A stretch of DNA of 64,000 nt, taken from the NCBI GenBank assembly GCA_937992195.1, contig CALKKV010000024.1, positions 1 through 64,000 of the forward strand, given 5' to 3'. Source of the stretch: an uncultured Gammaproteobacteria bacterium (GTDB taxonomy: Bacteria > Pseudomonadota > Gammaproteobacteria > Arenicellales > Poriferihabitantaceae). The first letter of the stretch is position 1, and each line of letters begins with the position of its first letter. Under the pieces are notes generated by a model that searched no databases, was not told the DNA's origin, and saw only the letters and a list, made by a program, of their open reading frames with translations. The position numbers and the translations under genes are program-made. Positions 53,876-62,941 of the stretch are shown in pieces.

Positions 53876-54107
53876 AGCTGCAGTTGGGTTTAAGGCTGAG
53901 TGTTTGTATTCAGTTTATTATTTAACTAAATAGAAAATGAAAACATGGCTGAGGTAATTTGTGGGGTATATAGGTTGGTGCAGAAATTTCAACTTGAAAC
54001 GTCATTGAGTTTCAAAAGATTTGGGCAGCCCTCAGCTGCTTGAAATGACTTAAGAGCTTTTCATCTAATTCTGACGTGAAGATCGAGGTCGAAATCTAAA
54101 CAGGATA

Positions 54108-54563
54108 ATGAGTATGAATGGTGGCAATACAAAGAGTTCTCCTTACACCGGAGGATGTTTATGTGGTTCGATTCAATACGAAATTGATAAAATCGAACCT
54201 CGAATGGGTCACTGCCATTGTTCAATGTGCCGCAAATTCCATGGCGCTGCATTTGCAACGTTAGGTGAAGCGAAGGTGGAGAATTTTCGCTGGACCCAAG
54301 GAGAAGCGCTTCTGACGCACTATAAGGCAAGCAATGGTACTGTGCGCGGATTCTGCAAAGAATGCGGTTCCAGTATGACGTTTGCCGCTTCTGAGGACGC
54401 AGGTGAATTGGTCGAATTTTCTCTTGGAACACTTAATTGCGAGATAGATCTTCGTCCTGATGCGCATATTTATGTCGGATCCAAAGCGAGTTGGTTTGAG
54501 GTGAGCGATGATTTGCCTCAGTATGAAGAACGGAGATATCGTGAAGGTAGGGCTGTCGAGTAG
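54108..54563 (+). CDS. GFA-family (CENP-V-like) zinc protein
   Basis: 151 residues. Zinc-ligand cysteines are arranged as in the glutathione-dependent formaldehyde-activating enzyme family: GGCLCGSIQYEI, GHCHCSMCRKFHG and FCKECGSSM. The founding member was described as binding glutathione and speeding S-hydroxymethylglutathione formation, though most relatives are uncharacterised. Its presence 11 kb from a formaldehyde-producing oxygenase is suggestive but not evidence of that activity. Stand-alone gene. Confidence 0.8.
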   Translation: MSMNGGNTKSSPYTGGCLCGSIQYEIDKIEPRMGHCHCSMCRKFHGAAFATLGEAKVENFRWTQGEALLTHYKASNGTVRGFCKECGSSMTFAASEDAGELVEFSLGTLNCEIDLRPDAHIYVGSKASWFEVSDDLPQYEERRYREGRAVE

Positions 54564-54625
54564 TATTGCCGCAGTTCAAGAGATTGCGTTTTCCCCTCGT
54601 GAATTGCGCCAAACATTGAAACTGA

Positions 54626-55633
54626 ATGCGCATGTTTAAATTAATATGTTCTGTTTCGATGACTCTTTTGTTGATCATTTGTTCGGTGTCTGCGAGTGAA
54701 GACTACTCAATTGGTTTTGAGAGAACCGAGGTGGTGTCAAAAGAGACTTCAGAAAAATTTCCTTTGGCCTTTGTCTATCCGAGTAGTACGCCATCTAAGC
54801 CAGTCAGTTTTGGACCATTTGAAATGGAGCTTTCGATGGATGGTGAAATAGCCGAGGGGAGTTTTCCGCTTGCTATCATATCCCACGGATCTGGCGGTTC
54901 GGATATTGGGCATCGGAGTATCGCGTTCGACCTTGTTAAACGCGGATTTATTGTTGGCATGCCGTTACATCCTAAAAACAATTACAAAAATAACTCGGCA
55001 GAAGGGACGGCTGAAAACTGGGTGCACAGACCCAAGCATATTAAAGCTTCCATCGACGCGTTGTTGTCAAATTCCAAACTGTCTTCAAGCATTGATACGG
55101 AAAACATTGCGGTGGTTGGACACTCCGCCGGTGGTTATACCGCCTTGGCAGTTGCCGGCGGCGTAGCAGATACAGCCCATACGGTTGAACTTTGTACAAA
55201 AAATCGCGCCTTAAATGATGGGTTCTGCAGTTTAGCGAAGAATACGGATGTTAAATTGGAAAAGATCATTGCCGCGCGTGATGAGCGCATAAAAGCGCTC
55301 GTGTTAATGGCGCCGGTAGGTATATTATTTAGATCAAAGGATGCGCTAGCGCTCGTTGATATTCCTGTTTTATTGCTAAGGGCAGAGAAGGATCAGGTCC
55401 TGGTAGAGCCGTATCACTCGGAAATCATTGCTGAGAATATTGAAAAAAGGGGGAAGTTGACTTATCGGACCATCGAGAATGCGGGGCACTATTCATTTAT
55501 CACGCCATTTCCTGAAATACTGAAGAGTCAGCTTGGAGTTGTAGCGGAAGATCCTGAGGGGTTTGATCGCGGTGTGTTTCATCAATCTCTTGGCGAAGAA
55601 ATAGCCGACTACCTGTTGACTGTGCTCGAGTAA
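54626..55633 (+). CDS. secreted alpha/beta hydrolase
   Basis: 335 residues. Signal peptide about 1-25 (LICSVSMTLLLIICSVSASE). The hydrolase fold shows the oxyanion region LAIISHGSGGSDIGHRSIAFDLVKRGFIV, the nucleophile elbow VVGHSAGGYTALAVAGG (catalytic serine), a late acid in LLLRAEKDQVL and the histidine in ENAGHYSFI, forming a Ser-Asp-His triad. It resembles the predicted dienelactone hydrolase/platelet-activating-factor acetylhydrolase group. The substrate, a periplasmic ester, is unknown. Confidence 0.82.
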   Translation: MRMFKLICSVSMTLLLIICSVSASEDYSIGFERTEVVSKETSEKFPLAFVYPSSTPSKPVSFGPFEMELSMDGEIAEGSFPLAIISHGSGGSDIGHRSIAFDLVKRGFIVGMPLHPKNNYKNNSAEGTAENWVHRPKHIKASIDALLSNSKLSSSIDTENIAVVGHSAGGYTALAVAGGVADTAHTVELCTKNRALNDGFCSLAKNTDVKLEKIIAARDERIKALVLMAPVGILFRSKDALALVDIPVLLLRAEKDQVLVEPYHSEIIAENIEKRGKLTYRTIENAGHYSFITPFPEILKSQLGVVAEDPEGFDRGVFHQSLGEEIADYLLTVLE

Positions 55634-55682
55634 ACAGATCAATGTTTTTTGATCGATACTAGGCTTAAAGATAAATTCCACA

Positions 55683-56552
55683 TTGCGCTATTTTAAAAAT
55701 CATTGGTTAGGTCAGCTGCCAGTTTTCAACGCACTGTTACTGAATTTTGTTATTCCACTGGCGATAGTGTGGATGGTTCTGCCATTCCTTGTGGAGAGCG
55801 TATTTGTTCTCGATTCTACCTATCGATTTGGTGTTGCCATATTTCTTTCCATCTGTTTTTTGGGTCTCTTTTTTTGGCAGTGTTTTGGATTACTTCGCAC
55901 TGGAGATACGAAAACATCCGAAACCGGCGAGCGACTTTGGAGTACCAGCTTTCAGGTGTTGATTGTGCTTAGTATTCTGTTTGTTATTGTTTTGGCTGTT
56001 GGGGTATTTCAACAGGTTACGGCGTTGAAGAATGCGGAACTAGAAAAAGAATTTGAATTCGCGCGTAGCTATGAATTTGTAGTAACTAATAATGGCAGTG
56101 TGTTGGAAGTGAATGGAGATCTCTATCCGGGTGTGACCCGTGAACTACAGGAGTTGCTCAAGGTCGAGAAAAACATCCACACAATCAATCTCAATAGTAC
56201 CGGCGGACAGATTTACGAAGGGCGAGGGTTGCATCAGCTCTTCAAGAAAAACGGACTGAACACAATTGTGACCAAGCGTTGTCTTTCGGCATGCGCTACG
56301 GCTTTTCTCGGTGGTGTTGAACGCCGCATAGGTGTTGACGGCGAAATTGGGTTTCATCAATATAAGACGTATTCCATACAACCGAATATTGACGTTGCCA
56401 CAGAACAGTCAAAAGATGAAGAACTGATGCTATCCCAAGGGGTTTCTAAAGATTTTGTCAGTCGTGTTTTCTCCGCCTCTCACAATGAAATGTGGGTGCC
56501 GAGTCGTGAAGAGTTATTTGCGTCCAGCGTAGTGAATGTGAAGCTTGAGTGA
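55683..56552 (+). CDS. membrane protein with ClpP/SPP-like protease fold
   Basis: 289 residues from a TTG start. Three hydrophobic segments (about 16-35, 47-67 and 95-112) are followed by a soluble domain (about 125-289). That domain shows a ClpP/crotonase pattern: VLEVNGDLYPGVTRELQELL, INLNSTGGQIYEGRGLHQLF, the candidate catalytic serine in CLSACATAFLGGVERRIG, and the histidine in GEIGFHQYKT. This resembles periplasmic ClpP-like serine proteases of unknown target. Two cysteines flank the active-site segment (KRCLSACATAF). No partner genes are adjacent. Confidence 0.65.
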   Translation: MRYFKNHWLGQLPVFNALLLNFVIPLAIVWMVLPFLVESVFVLDSTYRFGVAIFLSICFLGLFFWQCFGLLRTGDTKTSETGERLWSTSFQVLIVLSILFVIVLAVGVFQQVTALKNAELEKEFEFARSYEFVVTNNGSVLEVNGDLYPGVTRELQELLKVEKNIHTINLNSTGGQIYEGRGLHQLFKKNGLNTIVTKRCLSACATAFLGGVERRIGVDGEIGFHQYKTYSIQPNIDVATEQSKDEELMLSQGVSKDFVSRVFSASHNEMWVPSREELFASSVVNVKLE

Positions 56553-56664
56553 TCTTAGCAGCAACTCCCTGTTGAATATGTTTTGCATTGTGCATATGGT
56601 GTTTTCGTGTTTTGATCAGAGATTCCTTAGTTTAAATTTACAAGAGAAATACAGGTAATGACCC

Positions 56665-57093
56665 ATGGTTAAGCTTGAACTTGCGCGCACACTGATTAGA
56701 GATTCTTTCTTGCACGGGAAATCACTCAACCTAAAGCCACTTTCGGTTGTTGTGTTAGATCCGGGCGGTTATCCCATTGCATTTGAGCGTCAGGATGGTG
56801 CAAGTAATTTAAGGTTTAAGATGGCCCACGCTAAAGCATTCGGTGCGCTCGGTCTTGGGATGGGTTCGCGCGGGATATTTAATAGAGCGGAGCAACAGCC
56901 TTATTTTGTCGAGTGTGTCAATGGTATGGCTGACGGTCAGATGCTGCCAGTGCCGGGAGGAGTAATCGTGCGAACCAAGGGCGGCGACATCATGGGGGCA
57001 ATCGGTATTACCGGTGATACCTCTGATAATGATGAGGCATGTGCAATTTTCGCGATTGAGAATGCGCAGCTGGTGGCTGATACCGGCGGGTAG
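56665..57093 (+). CDS. GlcG/HbpS-family protein
   Basis: 142 residues covering the GlcG/HbpS (DUF336) domain: LSVVVLDPGGYPIAFERQDGAS, RFKMAHAKAFGALGLG and LPVPGGVIVRTKGGDIMGAIGITGD. Members include heme-binding HbpS and GlcG of the glycolate locus, and many are found beside catabolic operons. No signal peptide, so cytoplasmic. It is convergent with the NMT1-like binding-protein gene, with 18 bases between the stops. Confidence 0.82.
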   Translation: MVKLELARTLIRDSFLHGKSLNLKPLSVVVLDPGGYPIAFERQDGASNLRFKMAHAKAFGALGLGMGSRGIFNRAEQQPYFVECVNGMADGQMLPVPGGVIVRTKGGDIMGAIGITGDTSDNDEACAIFAIENAQLVADTGG

Positions 57094-57111
57094 TTAACCT
57101 CTTAATTTAAT

Positions 57112-57996
57112 TCAAGCTGGAGGAGTCATACACACCTGATCATATCGATATCGCTCGGCGATGTGATCTACGTATTCAAATACATCCAACGTTATCTCAA
57201 AAGCTTCGGGTGTAATTTCGATATGCGGGGTCCAGCAACCGAGCTTTTGATAAGTTGCAATGCAGCTTTTCAGTGCCTCGGAGTTTGCATCAGGAAAATA
57301 TGAAGAAATGGATTCAGTGATTTCTTTCGGCGATGCGGTTTGGATATATTGTCGGGTGGCGCGATATCCGCGAGTAAATGCAGCTGCCTCTTCAGATTCT
57401 AACCATTGCCTGGATGCCGCAAGACTGGAAAAAGCGTTTGGTCCAATCATCGGTCCAACCTGAGCAACCACTTCCCCCAGTTTCTCTTCTGCCAGCTGCT
57501 GCGGGTAGGGGCCTTGCTGGACGACATACTCTCCCTGTCCTTCCCTAAATGCTGCATCAATGGCGGCCGCTCCACCCGGGGTGATTGCTTTAATCTGACT
57601 ATAATCAATGCCTGCCTTGTGACATGCGTATTGAAACATGGCGTTGGGTTGTCCTGCTTTAAACATAACAACTTCGGCGCCTTCCAGCTGATTCCACTGG
57701 AAATTCTGGTCTCCATTTCGTGCAGTGATAAAAAAGCCATCCATCTCGTTGATCTGGGCGAAATGAAAGGCGGAAGGTTCTTTCCCCTTGAGAAGCGCAT
57801 TAAATCCTTGGCTTGGTGCAGACTGGATGACTTGCGCTTCACCGTTTTCAATTGCATCAACCGCGGATGTTCCTGGAGGCGCTACCGACCAGTCATATTC
57901 CAGGCCTTCGGCTTTTAAAAAACCTTTGGACATCGCGAGGATGAGTGGCGTATAGAAAGCGGAAAACAAGGTAAATTGAATATGAACTGGTTTCAT
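57112..57996 (-). CDS. NMT1/THI5-like binding protein without signal peptide
   Basis: 294 residues of type II periplasmic-binding fold: VHIQFTLFSAFYTPLILAMSKGFLKAEGLEYDWSVAPPG, DAIENGEAQVIQSAPSQGF, LEGAEVVMFKAGQPNAMFQYACHKAGID and a PGGAAAIDAAFREGQGEYV hinge. The protein starts directly at the first strand of the fold. There is no export signal and none is encoded just upstream. No permease or ATPase is adjacent. It may be a cytoplasmic enzyme of the THI5 kind (pyrimidine synthesis) or a ligand-binding sensor. The start has no better upstream alternative. Confidence 0.65.
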   Translation of the reverse strand: MKPVHIQFTLFSAFYTPLILAMSKGFLKAEGLEYDWSVAPPGTSAVDAIENGEAQVIQSAPSQGFNALLKGKEPSAFHFAQINEMDGFFITARNGDQNFQWNQLEGAEVVMFKAGQPNAMFQYACHKAGIDYSQIKAITPGGAAAIDAAFREGQGEYVVQQGPYPQQLAEEKLGEVVAQVGPMIGPNAFSSLAASRQWLESEEAAAFTRGYRATRQYIQTASPKEITESISSYFPDANSEALKSCIATYQKLGCWTPHIEITPEAFEITLDVFEYVDHIAERYRYDQVCMTPPA

Positions 57997-58171
57997 TCGG
58001 CCACATCTCGCTAAATTTGATTAGGAAGAGGATCAAAGCTTAGCTGATTGTCGATTCAAAGTCTGTTTCAATGCTAATATTTCATTGGTTAGAACCTAAA
58101 CATGTTGTTATGTAAAGGTTTGTAACGAGAGCATTCAAAATACTAAAGCACAACCAAATTGGGAGATACTT

Positions 58172-59152
58172 ATGAATAAACGGCATTTTTTATCTGTTGC
58201 AGTAGCCGCTGCGATTTCCGCGACGATGACCGTTTCCACTCCAGCGGTGGCGGATCAAATGTTAGATAGTATTCACTTTTTAATCCCTGGTGGCGCAGGG
58301 GGTGGTTGGGATGGCACCGCGCGAGGTACCGGGGAAGCCTTAACCAAAGCTGGCATTGTTGGTTCTGCGAGTTATGAAAATATGTCAGGTGGCGGTGGTG
58401 GTAAAGCGATCGGTTACCTGATCGAAAATGCCGATAGCCAGCATGGAACGCTGATGGTGAATTCTACCCCCATCGTTATTCGTTCTCTGACGGGTATCTT
58501 CCCACATAACTTTCGGGATCTGACCCTTGTATCAGGCACCATCGGAGACTATGCGGCGCTGGTTGTTAGCAAAGATAGTGCTGTCAATTCAATGTCTGAA
58601 TTTATTACTGCTTGGAAAGCCGACCCGGCGGAGATTGCCGTTGGTGGCGGTTCGGTTCCCGGCAGTATGGATCACTTAGTTGCCGCCCTTGTCATGGAAG
58701 CTGCGGGTGAAGATCCCACCCTTGTGAATTATGTTCCTTATGATGCCGGTGGAAAGGCAATGGCGGGTTTGCTCTCAGGCGAAGTGTCGGCGATTTCTAC
58801 CGGATTTTCAGAGGCTCTTGAATTGGCCAACTCCGGTGAAGTGAAGATTATTGGGGTGACAGCAAATGAAAGAGTAGATGTTGCCCCTGATGTACAAACA
58901 ATGAAGGAGCAAGGAATCGATGCTTCTTTTGTTAACTGGCGGGGTTTTTTTGCGGCACCTGGTTTACCCAAAGACCAGCTGGACAAATACACCGCAGCAA
59001 TCGCGGCCATGTATGAAACCCCGGAATGGGAAGAGGTGCGAAAGCGTAACGGTTGGGTCAATATTCATAATCCTGGCGACAAGTTTCTCACGTTCCTTGA
59101 GAATCAGGAAAAAACTATTGGCGATTTAATGAAGAAGCTTGGGTTTTTGTAG
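58172..59152 (+). CDS. tctC: tripartite tricarboxylate transporter binding protein
   Basis: 326 residues with a signal peptide (about 1-27, ending AVA-DQ). TctC/Bug family features: the first ligand loop IHFLIPGGAGGGWDGTARGTGEAL, NMSGGGGGKAIGYL, VGGGSVPGSMDHLVAALVMEAAG and VPYDAGGKAMAGLLSGEVSAIS. It captures carboxylates such as citrate or tartrate in the periplasm for TctAB. First gene of tctCBA; the ATG follows GGGAGA. Confidence 0.92.
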   Translation: MNKRHFLSVAVAAAISATMTVSTPAVADQMLDSIHFLIPGGAGGGWDGTARGTGEALTKAGIVGSASYENMSGGGGGKAIGYLIENADSQHGTLMVNSTPIVIRSLTGIFPHNFRDLTLVSGTIGDYAALVVSKDSAVNSMSEFITAWKADPAEIAVGGGSVPGSMDHLVAALVMEAAGEDPTLVNYVPYDAGGKAMAGLLSGEVSAISTGFSEALELANSGEVKIIGVTANERVDVAPDVQTMKEQGIDASFVNWRGFFAAPGLPKDQLDKYTAAIAAMYETPEWEEVRKRNGWVNIHNPGDKFLTFLENQEKTIGDLMKKLGFL

Positions 59153-59234
59153 GTTATAACGCAAGCCTTGTATTGAATTAGAATTTTAGTTCGGCGATAG
59201 GCGCGGTTTTTCAGCTAGTGACTGAAACGTGACA

Positions 59235-59717
59235 ATGAAGCTAGACCGCGCAATTGCGCTATTATTTTTCCTGTTGTTTGTGGTGTATGGCTATACTGCA
59301 TTTTTTGTCATGGATGGATCTCTTGCGCCATTTATGCAGCGAAATCCGGTGTGGCCAAGCACTTTTCCCAAGGGGATTGCGATACTTGGGGTGCTGGCTT
59401 CACTCTATGTGCTGCTGGGGTTTGAAAAATCCGAAGAAGAAAAGCCGGCTGAAATAGATCTATCGCGTTTGGGGCAATATAAATTTGGTCAGGCGATTAG
59501 CCTGCTTGGATTGATGGTCGCGTATGCAGTGCTGCTAAGACCTGCTGGATTTTTGTTGTCCACTACACTCTTTCTCATCATCTCCGCATGGGTTCTGGGA
59601 GAAAGGCGATTTATTTTATTGTTATTTGTGTCGGCTGTGGCCGGCGGTGCGGTTTGGTATCTGGTGCAAGGTGTGTTGGGCATTTTCCTTCGACCGCTGC
59701 CGTTTTTTCTTGGATAG
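59235..59717 (+). CDS. tctB: tripartite tricarboxylate transporter small permease
   Basis: 160 residues from the ATG at 59235 (a GTG two codons upstream is possible). Four hydrophobic segments (about 4-24, 45-60, 82-104 and 118-152), the standard TctB topology, with FPKGIAILGVLASLYVLLGF typical of the family. It joins TctA to form the transport channel. It ends 9 bases before tctA. Confidence 0.85.
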   Translation: MKLDRAIALLFFLLFVVYGYTAFFVMDGSLAPFMQRNPVWPSTFPKGIAILGVLASLYVLLGFEKSEEEKPAEIDLSRLGQYKFGQAISLLGLMVAYAVLLRPAGFLLSTTLFLIISAWVLGERRFILLLFVSAVAGGAVWYLVQGVLGIFLRPLPFFLG

Positions 59718-59726
59718 ATAGCGACA

Positions 59727-61217
59727 ATGTTCGAGGGAATACTGGTTGGTCTAGCCGCTGCTTTTTCGATAACCAATCTATTGATGGTAATTGGCGGTTG
59801 TCTTATCGGCACCTTTATCGGCATGCTACCCGGTCTAGGGCCGATGTCGATCATTGCTATTATGATTCCGATAGCGATCAGTATCGGCGATCCCTCCGCC
59901 GCACTCATTTTATTGGCCGGTGTTTACTATGGCGCAATCTTTGGCGGCTCGACTTCTTCAATTTTGATTAATGCCCCAGGGGTGGCGTCCACAGTGGCGT
60001 CGAGTTTTGATGGCTATCCGTTGGCCCGTCAAGGTAAGGCGGGCAAAGCGCTGACAGTAGCGGCAGTTTCCTCGTTCGCCGGCGGCACCATCGGCGCCAT
60101 ATTGTTGATGATCTTTGCGCCGGTGCTGGCATCGGTCGCGCTACTTTTTCATTCGGCAGAATATTTTGCGCTGATGGTGGTGGGCTTGTCTGCCATTGCG
60201 GCGTTTGCTGGCAGTGGTCAGATAGGCAAAGCGGTGCTGATGACGCTGACAGGTTTGATGATGTCCACCGTTGGCGAAGGGGCGTTGTTTAATATGCCGC
60301 GCTTTACGATGGGCGTATTGGATTTGCAGTCAGGTTTCGGCTTTATCACTTTGGCTATGGCAATGTTTGCGCTGCCCGAAGCGCTTTATCTGGTATTGGA
60401 TCCGAGTCGTTCCAGCAGAGAAAAAGAGACCACCGAAATAAAGGATCTGCGAATTACCAAAGAAGAGATGAAACATATTTCTCCTGTAATCGGCCGGCAG
60501 TCGTTGCAGGGTTTTCTTATTGGAGTTTTGCCGGGTGCCGGTGCAACTATCGCTTCATTTCTTGGCTATGCGGTAGAAAGAAATATCGCGTCCAAGAAAG
60601 ATCAAGCGCAGTTTGGCAAAGGCTCGATCAAAGGGCTTGCAGCGCCCGAGACCGCCAACAACGCGGCGTGCACTGGCTCATTTGTGCCTTTGCTGACCCT
60701 CGGGATTCCGGGTTCGGGCACCACCGCTATTTTGCTTGGTGCGTTAATTGCGCTAAACGTTTCTCCTGGACCACGCTTGATGACAACCGAGCCTGAACTG
60801 TTTTGGGCGGTCATTATTTCAATGTATATCGGCAATGTAGTGTTGTTGATTCTTAATCTTCCTTTGATTCCCTATATCGCCAAGGTGCTGGCGGTACCGC
60901 GTAATTTTCTGATTCCGTTTATTTTGTTTTTTACAATGATGGGCGCGTATATTGGCCAGAATAATGCCACAGAGTTGCTGATATTGGTTGGAATGGGCGC
61001 ATGCGCAACAGTGTTAAGATTTGCAAACTATCCGTTGGCGCCGCTTTTGATTGGATTTATTCTGGGTAGTATGCTGGAAGACAACTTCGCACGCTCAATG
61101 CAACTGGCGCGTGGTTTTGGGTTTATCCTGGAAAGACCGATGACTCTGGGTCTTTTGATTCTCGCCATTGTGTTGATTTTGTTACCGGGAATACGCGCGC
61201 GACTGCAGCGGCGCTAG
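59727..61217 (+). CDS. tctA: tripartite tricarboxylate transporter large permease
   Basis: 496 residues, full length, about twelve membrane segments. TctA signatures: GCLIGTFIGMLPGLGPMSIIAIMIP, YYGAIFGGSTSSILINAPGVASTVASSFDGYPLARQGKAGKAL, GVLPGAGATIASFLGYAVE and GAAPETANNA-type loop (here GLAAPETANNAACTGSFVPLLTLGIPGSGTTAILLGAL). It carries out ion-coupled uptake of a carboxylate captured by TctC. The third gene of tctCBA, it stops 11 bases from the convergent carbonic anhydrase gene. Confidence 0.94.
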   Translation: MFEGILVGLAAAFSITNLLMVIGGCLIGTFIGMLPGLGPMSIIAIMIPIAISIGDPSAALILLAGVYYGAIFGGSTSSILINAPGVASTVASSFDGYPLARQGKAGKALTVAAVSSFAGGTIGAILLMIFAPVLASVALLFHSAEYFALMVVGLSAIAAFAGSGQIGKAVLMTLTGLMMSTVGEGALFNMPRFTMGVLDLQSGFGFITLAMAMFALPEALYLVLDPSRSSREKETTEIKDLRITKEEMKHISPVIGRQSLQGFLIGVLPGAGATIASFLGYAVERNIASKKDQAQFGKGSIKGLAAPETANNAACTGSFVPLLTLGIPGSGTTAILLGALIALNVSPGPRLMTTEPELFWAVIISMYIGNVVLLILNLPLIPYIAKVLAVPRNFLIPFILFFTMMGAYIGQNNATELLILVGMGACATVLRFANYPLAPLLIGFILGSMLEDNFARSMQLARGFGFILERPMTLGLLILAIVLILLPGIRARLQRR

Positions 61218-61228
61218 AAAGCCATGAC

Positions 61229-61843
61229 CTAAGAGTCAAAAAAAGTCACTTTTCCTGTCTCAATTGAGTACCGCGCGCCAATGATCGTTAAATCTTTATC
61301 GGCAACCAGATCCTTCAATATTTCAGAGCCATGTTGCAGATGGCTTACCGAGTGCATGATGTTCGCTTGCGTCGCATGGCTGAGCAGCTTTTCCTCGTCC
61401 TCAGCAATTTTCGTATCCATAAGCGGTTCTAGGGCAGGGCGAATTTGGTCCACAATAGCAGACAGATTGGGCGACTGTTCTTCTGCAGGTTGTCGCAGCT
61501 CAGAAACACAAGCTTCAACCGCACCGCACATCGTATGACCAAGCACTACAACCAGCCGAACACCGAATTTTGCAGCGGCGAACTCTACACTGCCAATTTG
61601 CGATGACGCAACGATATTCCCGGCGACGCGAATCACAAACAGGTCTCCCAAACCCTGATCGAAAACCAGTTCGGCAGGTACGCGTGAGTCGGAGCAGCCG
61701 AGAATAATGGCAAACGGTTCCTGTCCTTGTACAAAGGGTTTGCCTCTGCCTTGATGGGCGAATCCGGTTAGCGTTAGTTTGCCATCCAGGTAACGCGCAT
61801 TACCTTCCTTGAGTCTTTCCAGCGCTTCGTCAGCAGGGATCAT
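61229..61843 (-). CDS. beta-class carbonic anhydrase
   Basis: 204 residues. Interconverts CO2 and bicarbonate. Zinc ligands and the Asp-Arg dyad are in GCSDSRVPAELVFDQGLGDLFVIRVAGN (Cys, Asp, Arg) and VLGHTMCGAVEA (His, Cys). No signal peptide, so cytoplasmic. It begins 18 bases before the possible peptide after cydB on the same strand and may be read from the cydAB transcript. Typical length for the family. Confidence 0.93.
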   Translation of the reverse strand: MIPADEALERLKEGNARYLDGKLTLTGFAHQGRGKPFVQGQEPFAIILGCSDSRVPAELVFDQGLGDLFVIRVAGNIVASSQIGSVEFAAAKFGVRLVVVLGHTMCGAVEACVSELRQPAEEQSPNLSAIVDQIRPALEPLMDTKIAEDEEKLLSHATQANIMHSVSHLQHGSEILKDLVADKDLTIIGARYSIETGKVTFFDS

Positions 61844-61861
61844 TGTTGTTAAATTCGGTTT

Positions 61862-61936
61862 TTAATAGATATTATCAAGGTCAAGGACAGGTTGCAGCAG
61901 CTCATACAAAATTTTCAGCCGCGGCGGATTTTTCAT
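61862..61936 (-). CDS. possible 24-residue peptide after cydB
   Basis: ATG 6 bases after the cydB stop, with AAGGTG just upstream, encoding a basic start then a short hydrophobic/acidic tail (MKNPPRLKILYELLQPVLDL). The position is that of CydX-type accessory peptides of bd oxidases, but the sequence lacks the membrane helix those peptides have. More likely a fortuitous frame, though worth recording. Confidence 0.2.
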   Translation of the reverse strand: MKNPPRLKILYELLQPVLDLDNIY

Positions 61937-61942
61937 CGCACC

Positions 61943-62941
61943 TTATTCATAGCGCAAGCTCGTTGCTTTCCCCCAAAACACACGATAAGAATATGCAGTG
62001 TAGAGCAGTATTGCCGGTAGCACGACCAACGCGCCGATTAAAATAACTTTAAGCGAAGCGGGCGAGCTGGCTACTTCCCAAATTGTCAATTGGTCGGGGA
62101 TAACGTAAGGATAGAAGCTATACGCCAATCCAATAAAGGAGGTGAGAAACACGATCGCGACGGTAACAAATGGAAACCAACATAGTGCGTCATTTGGTCT
62201 TGGAAGAGATTTAAGGATGACAAAATTCCAAGCCATTAAACCAATCGCGAGGGCAGGTATTGGGGCGATAAAAATAATCTCGGGGTAAGAAAACCAGCGA
62301 TCAAATATTCTGTCACTAACCAGAGGATTCACAATTGATACGCAAGCGACGCCAATTGCGGTAACAATCAGTGCTTTGATAGCCCATTTGACTGCCTGTG
62401 TTTGTAATTTGCTATCGGTCTTCATGATTAACCAACAGGCGCCAATCAAGGTATATCCAGCAGTCACGCAAACTGCGCTTAACAGTGCAAATAAATAAGC
62501 GCTCGGACTGGTATCGAAGCCAAGAATATATCGACCGAGCATATAGCCTTGAGAACTACTCGCGAGTAATGAGCCAAACCAAAATAGAAGATCCCAAAGG
62601 GATTTGTGTCGGGTGCGAGCTTTTGCGCGAAAATCAAATGACACTCCGCGAAGAATTAATCCAGCCAGCATCAGCGCAACGGGCAGATACATCGTCGATA
62701 GAATGATGCCATGGGCCTTCGGAAAGGCAACGAGCAGTAGACCTACGGCCAGCACTAACCAGGTTTCATTGGCGTCCCAAAATGGACCGATCGATGCAAT
62801 CATGCGATCTCGATCCGCTGAGGGAGCAGACTGCAACAGAATACCAACGCCAAGATCGTAGCCATCTAAAATTGCATAGATCATCATCGATAGCGCCATC
62901 AGACCCATAAATATGATCGGTAACCAGTATTCTTCCTGCAT
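61943..62941 (-). CDS. cydB: cytochrome bd-type (CioB-like) oxidase subunit II
   Basis: 332 residues from an ATG that overlaps the cydA stop as TGATG. A longer in-frame extension upstream has no support. About eight or nine membrane helices. Subunit II signatures: IYAILDGYDLGVGILL, IGPFWDANETWLVLAVGLLLVAFPKAHG, FRAKARTRHKSLWD and YTLIGACWLIMKTDS. It partners subunit I in quinol oxidation with oxygen. The length and motifs match the cyanide-insensitive CioB group better than E. coli CydB. Confidence 0.92.
   Translation of the reverse strand: MQEEYWLPIIFMGLMALSMMIYAILDGYDLGVGILLQSAPSADRDRMIASIGPFWDANETWLVLAVGLLLVAFPKAHGIILSTMYLPVALMLAGLILRGVSFDFRAKARTRHKSLWDLLFWFGSLLASSSQGYMLGRYILGFDTSPSAYLFALLSAVCVTAGYTLIGACWLIMKTDSKLQTQAVKWAIKALIVTAIGVACVSIVNPLVSDRIFDRWFSYPEIIFIAPIPALAIGLMAWNFVILKSLPRPNDALCWFPFVTVAIVFLTSFIGLAYSFYPYVIPDQLTIWEVASSPASLKVILIGALVVLPAILLYTAYSYRVFWGKATSLRYE

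Noticed and set aside
55638..55655. Inverted repeat GATCAA...TTGATC after the alpha/beta hydrolase gene
   Set aside because: Only a 6-bp AT-rich stem with no T-run after it, so too weak to call a terminator.
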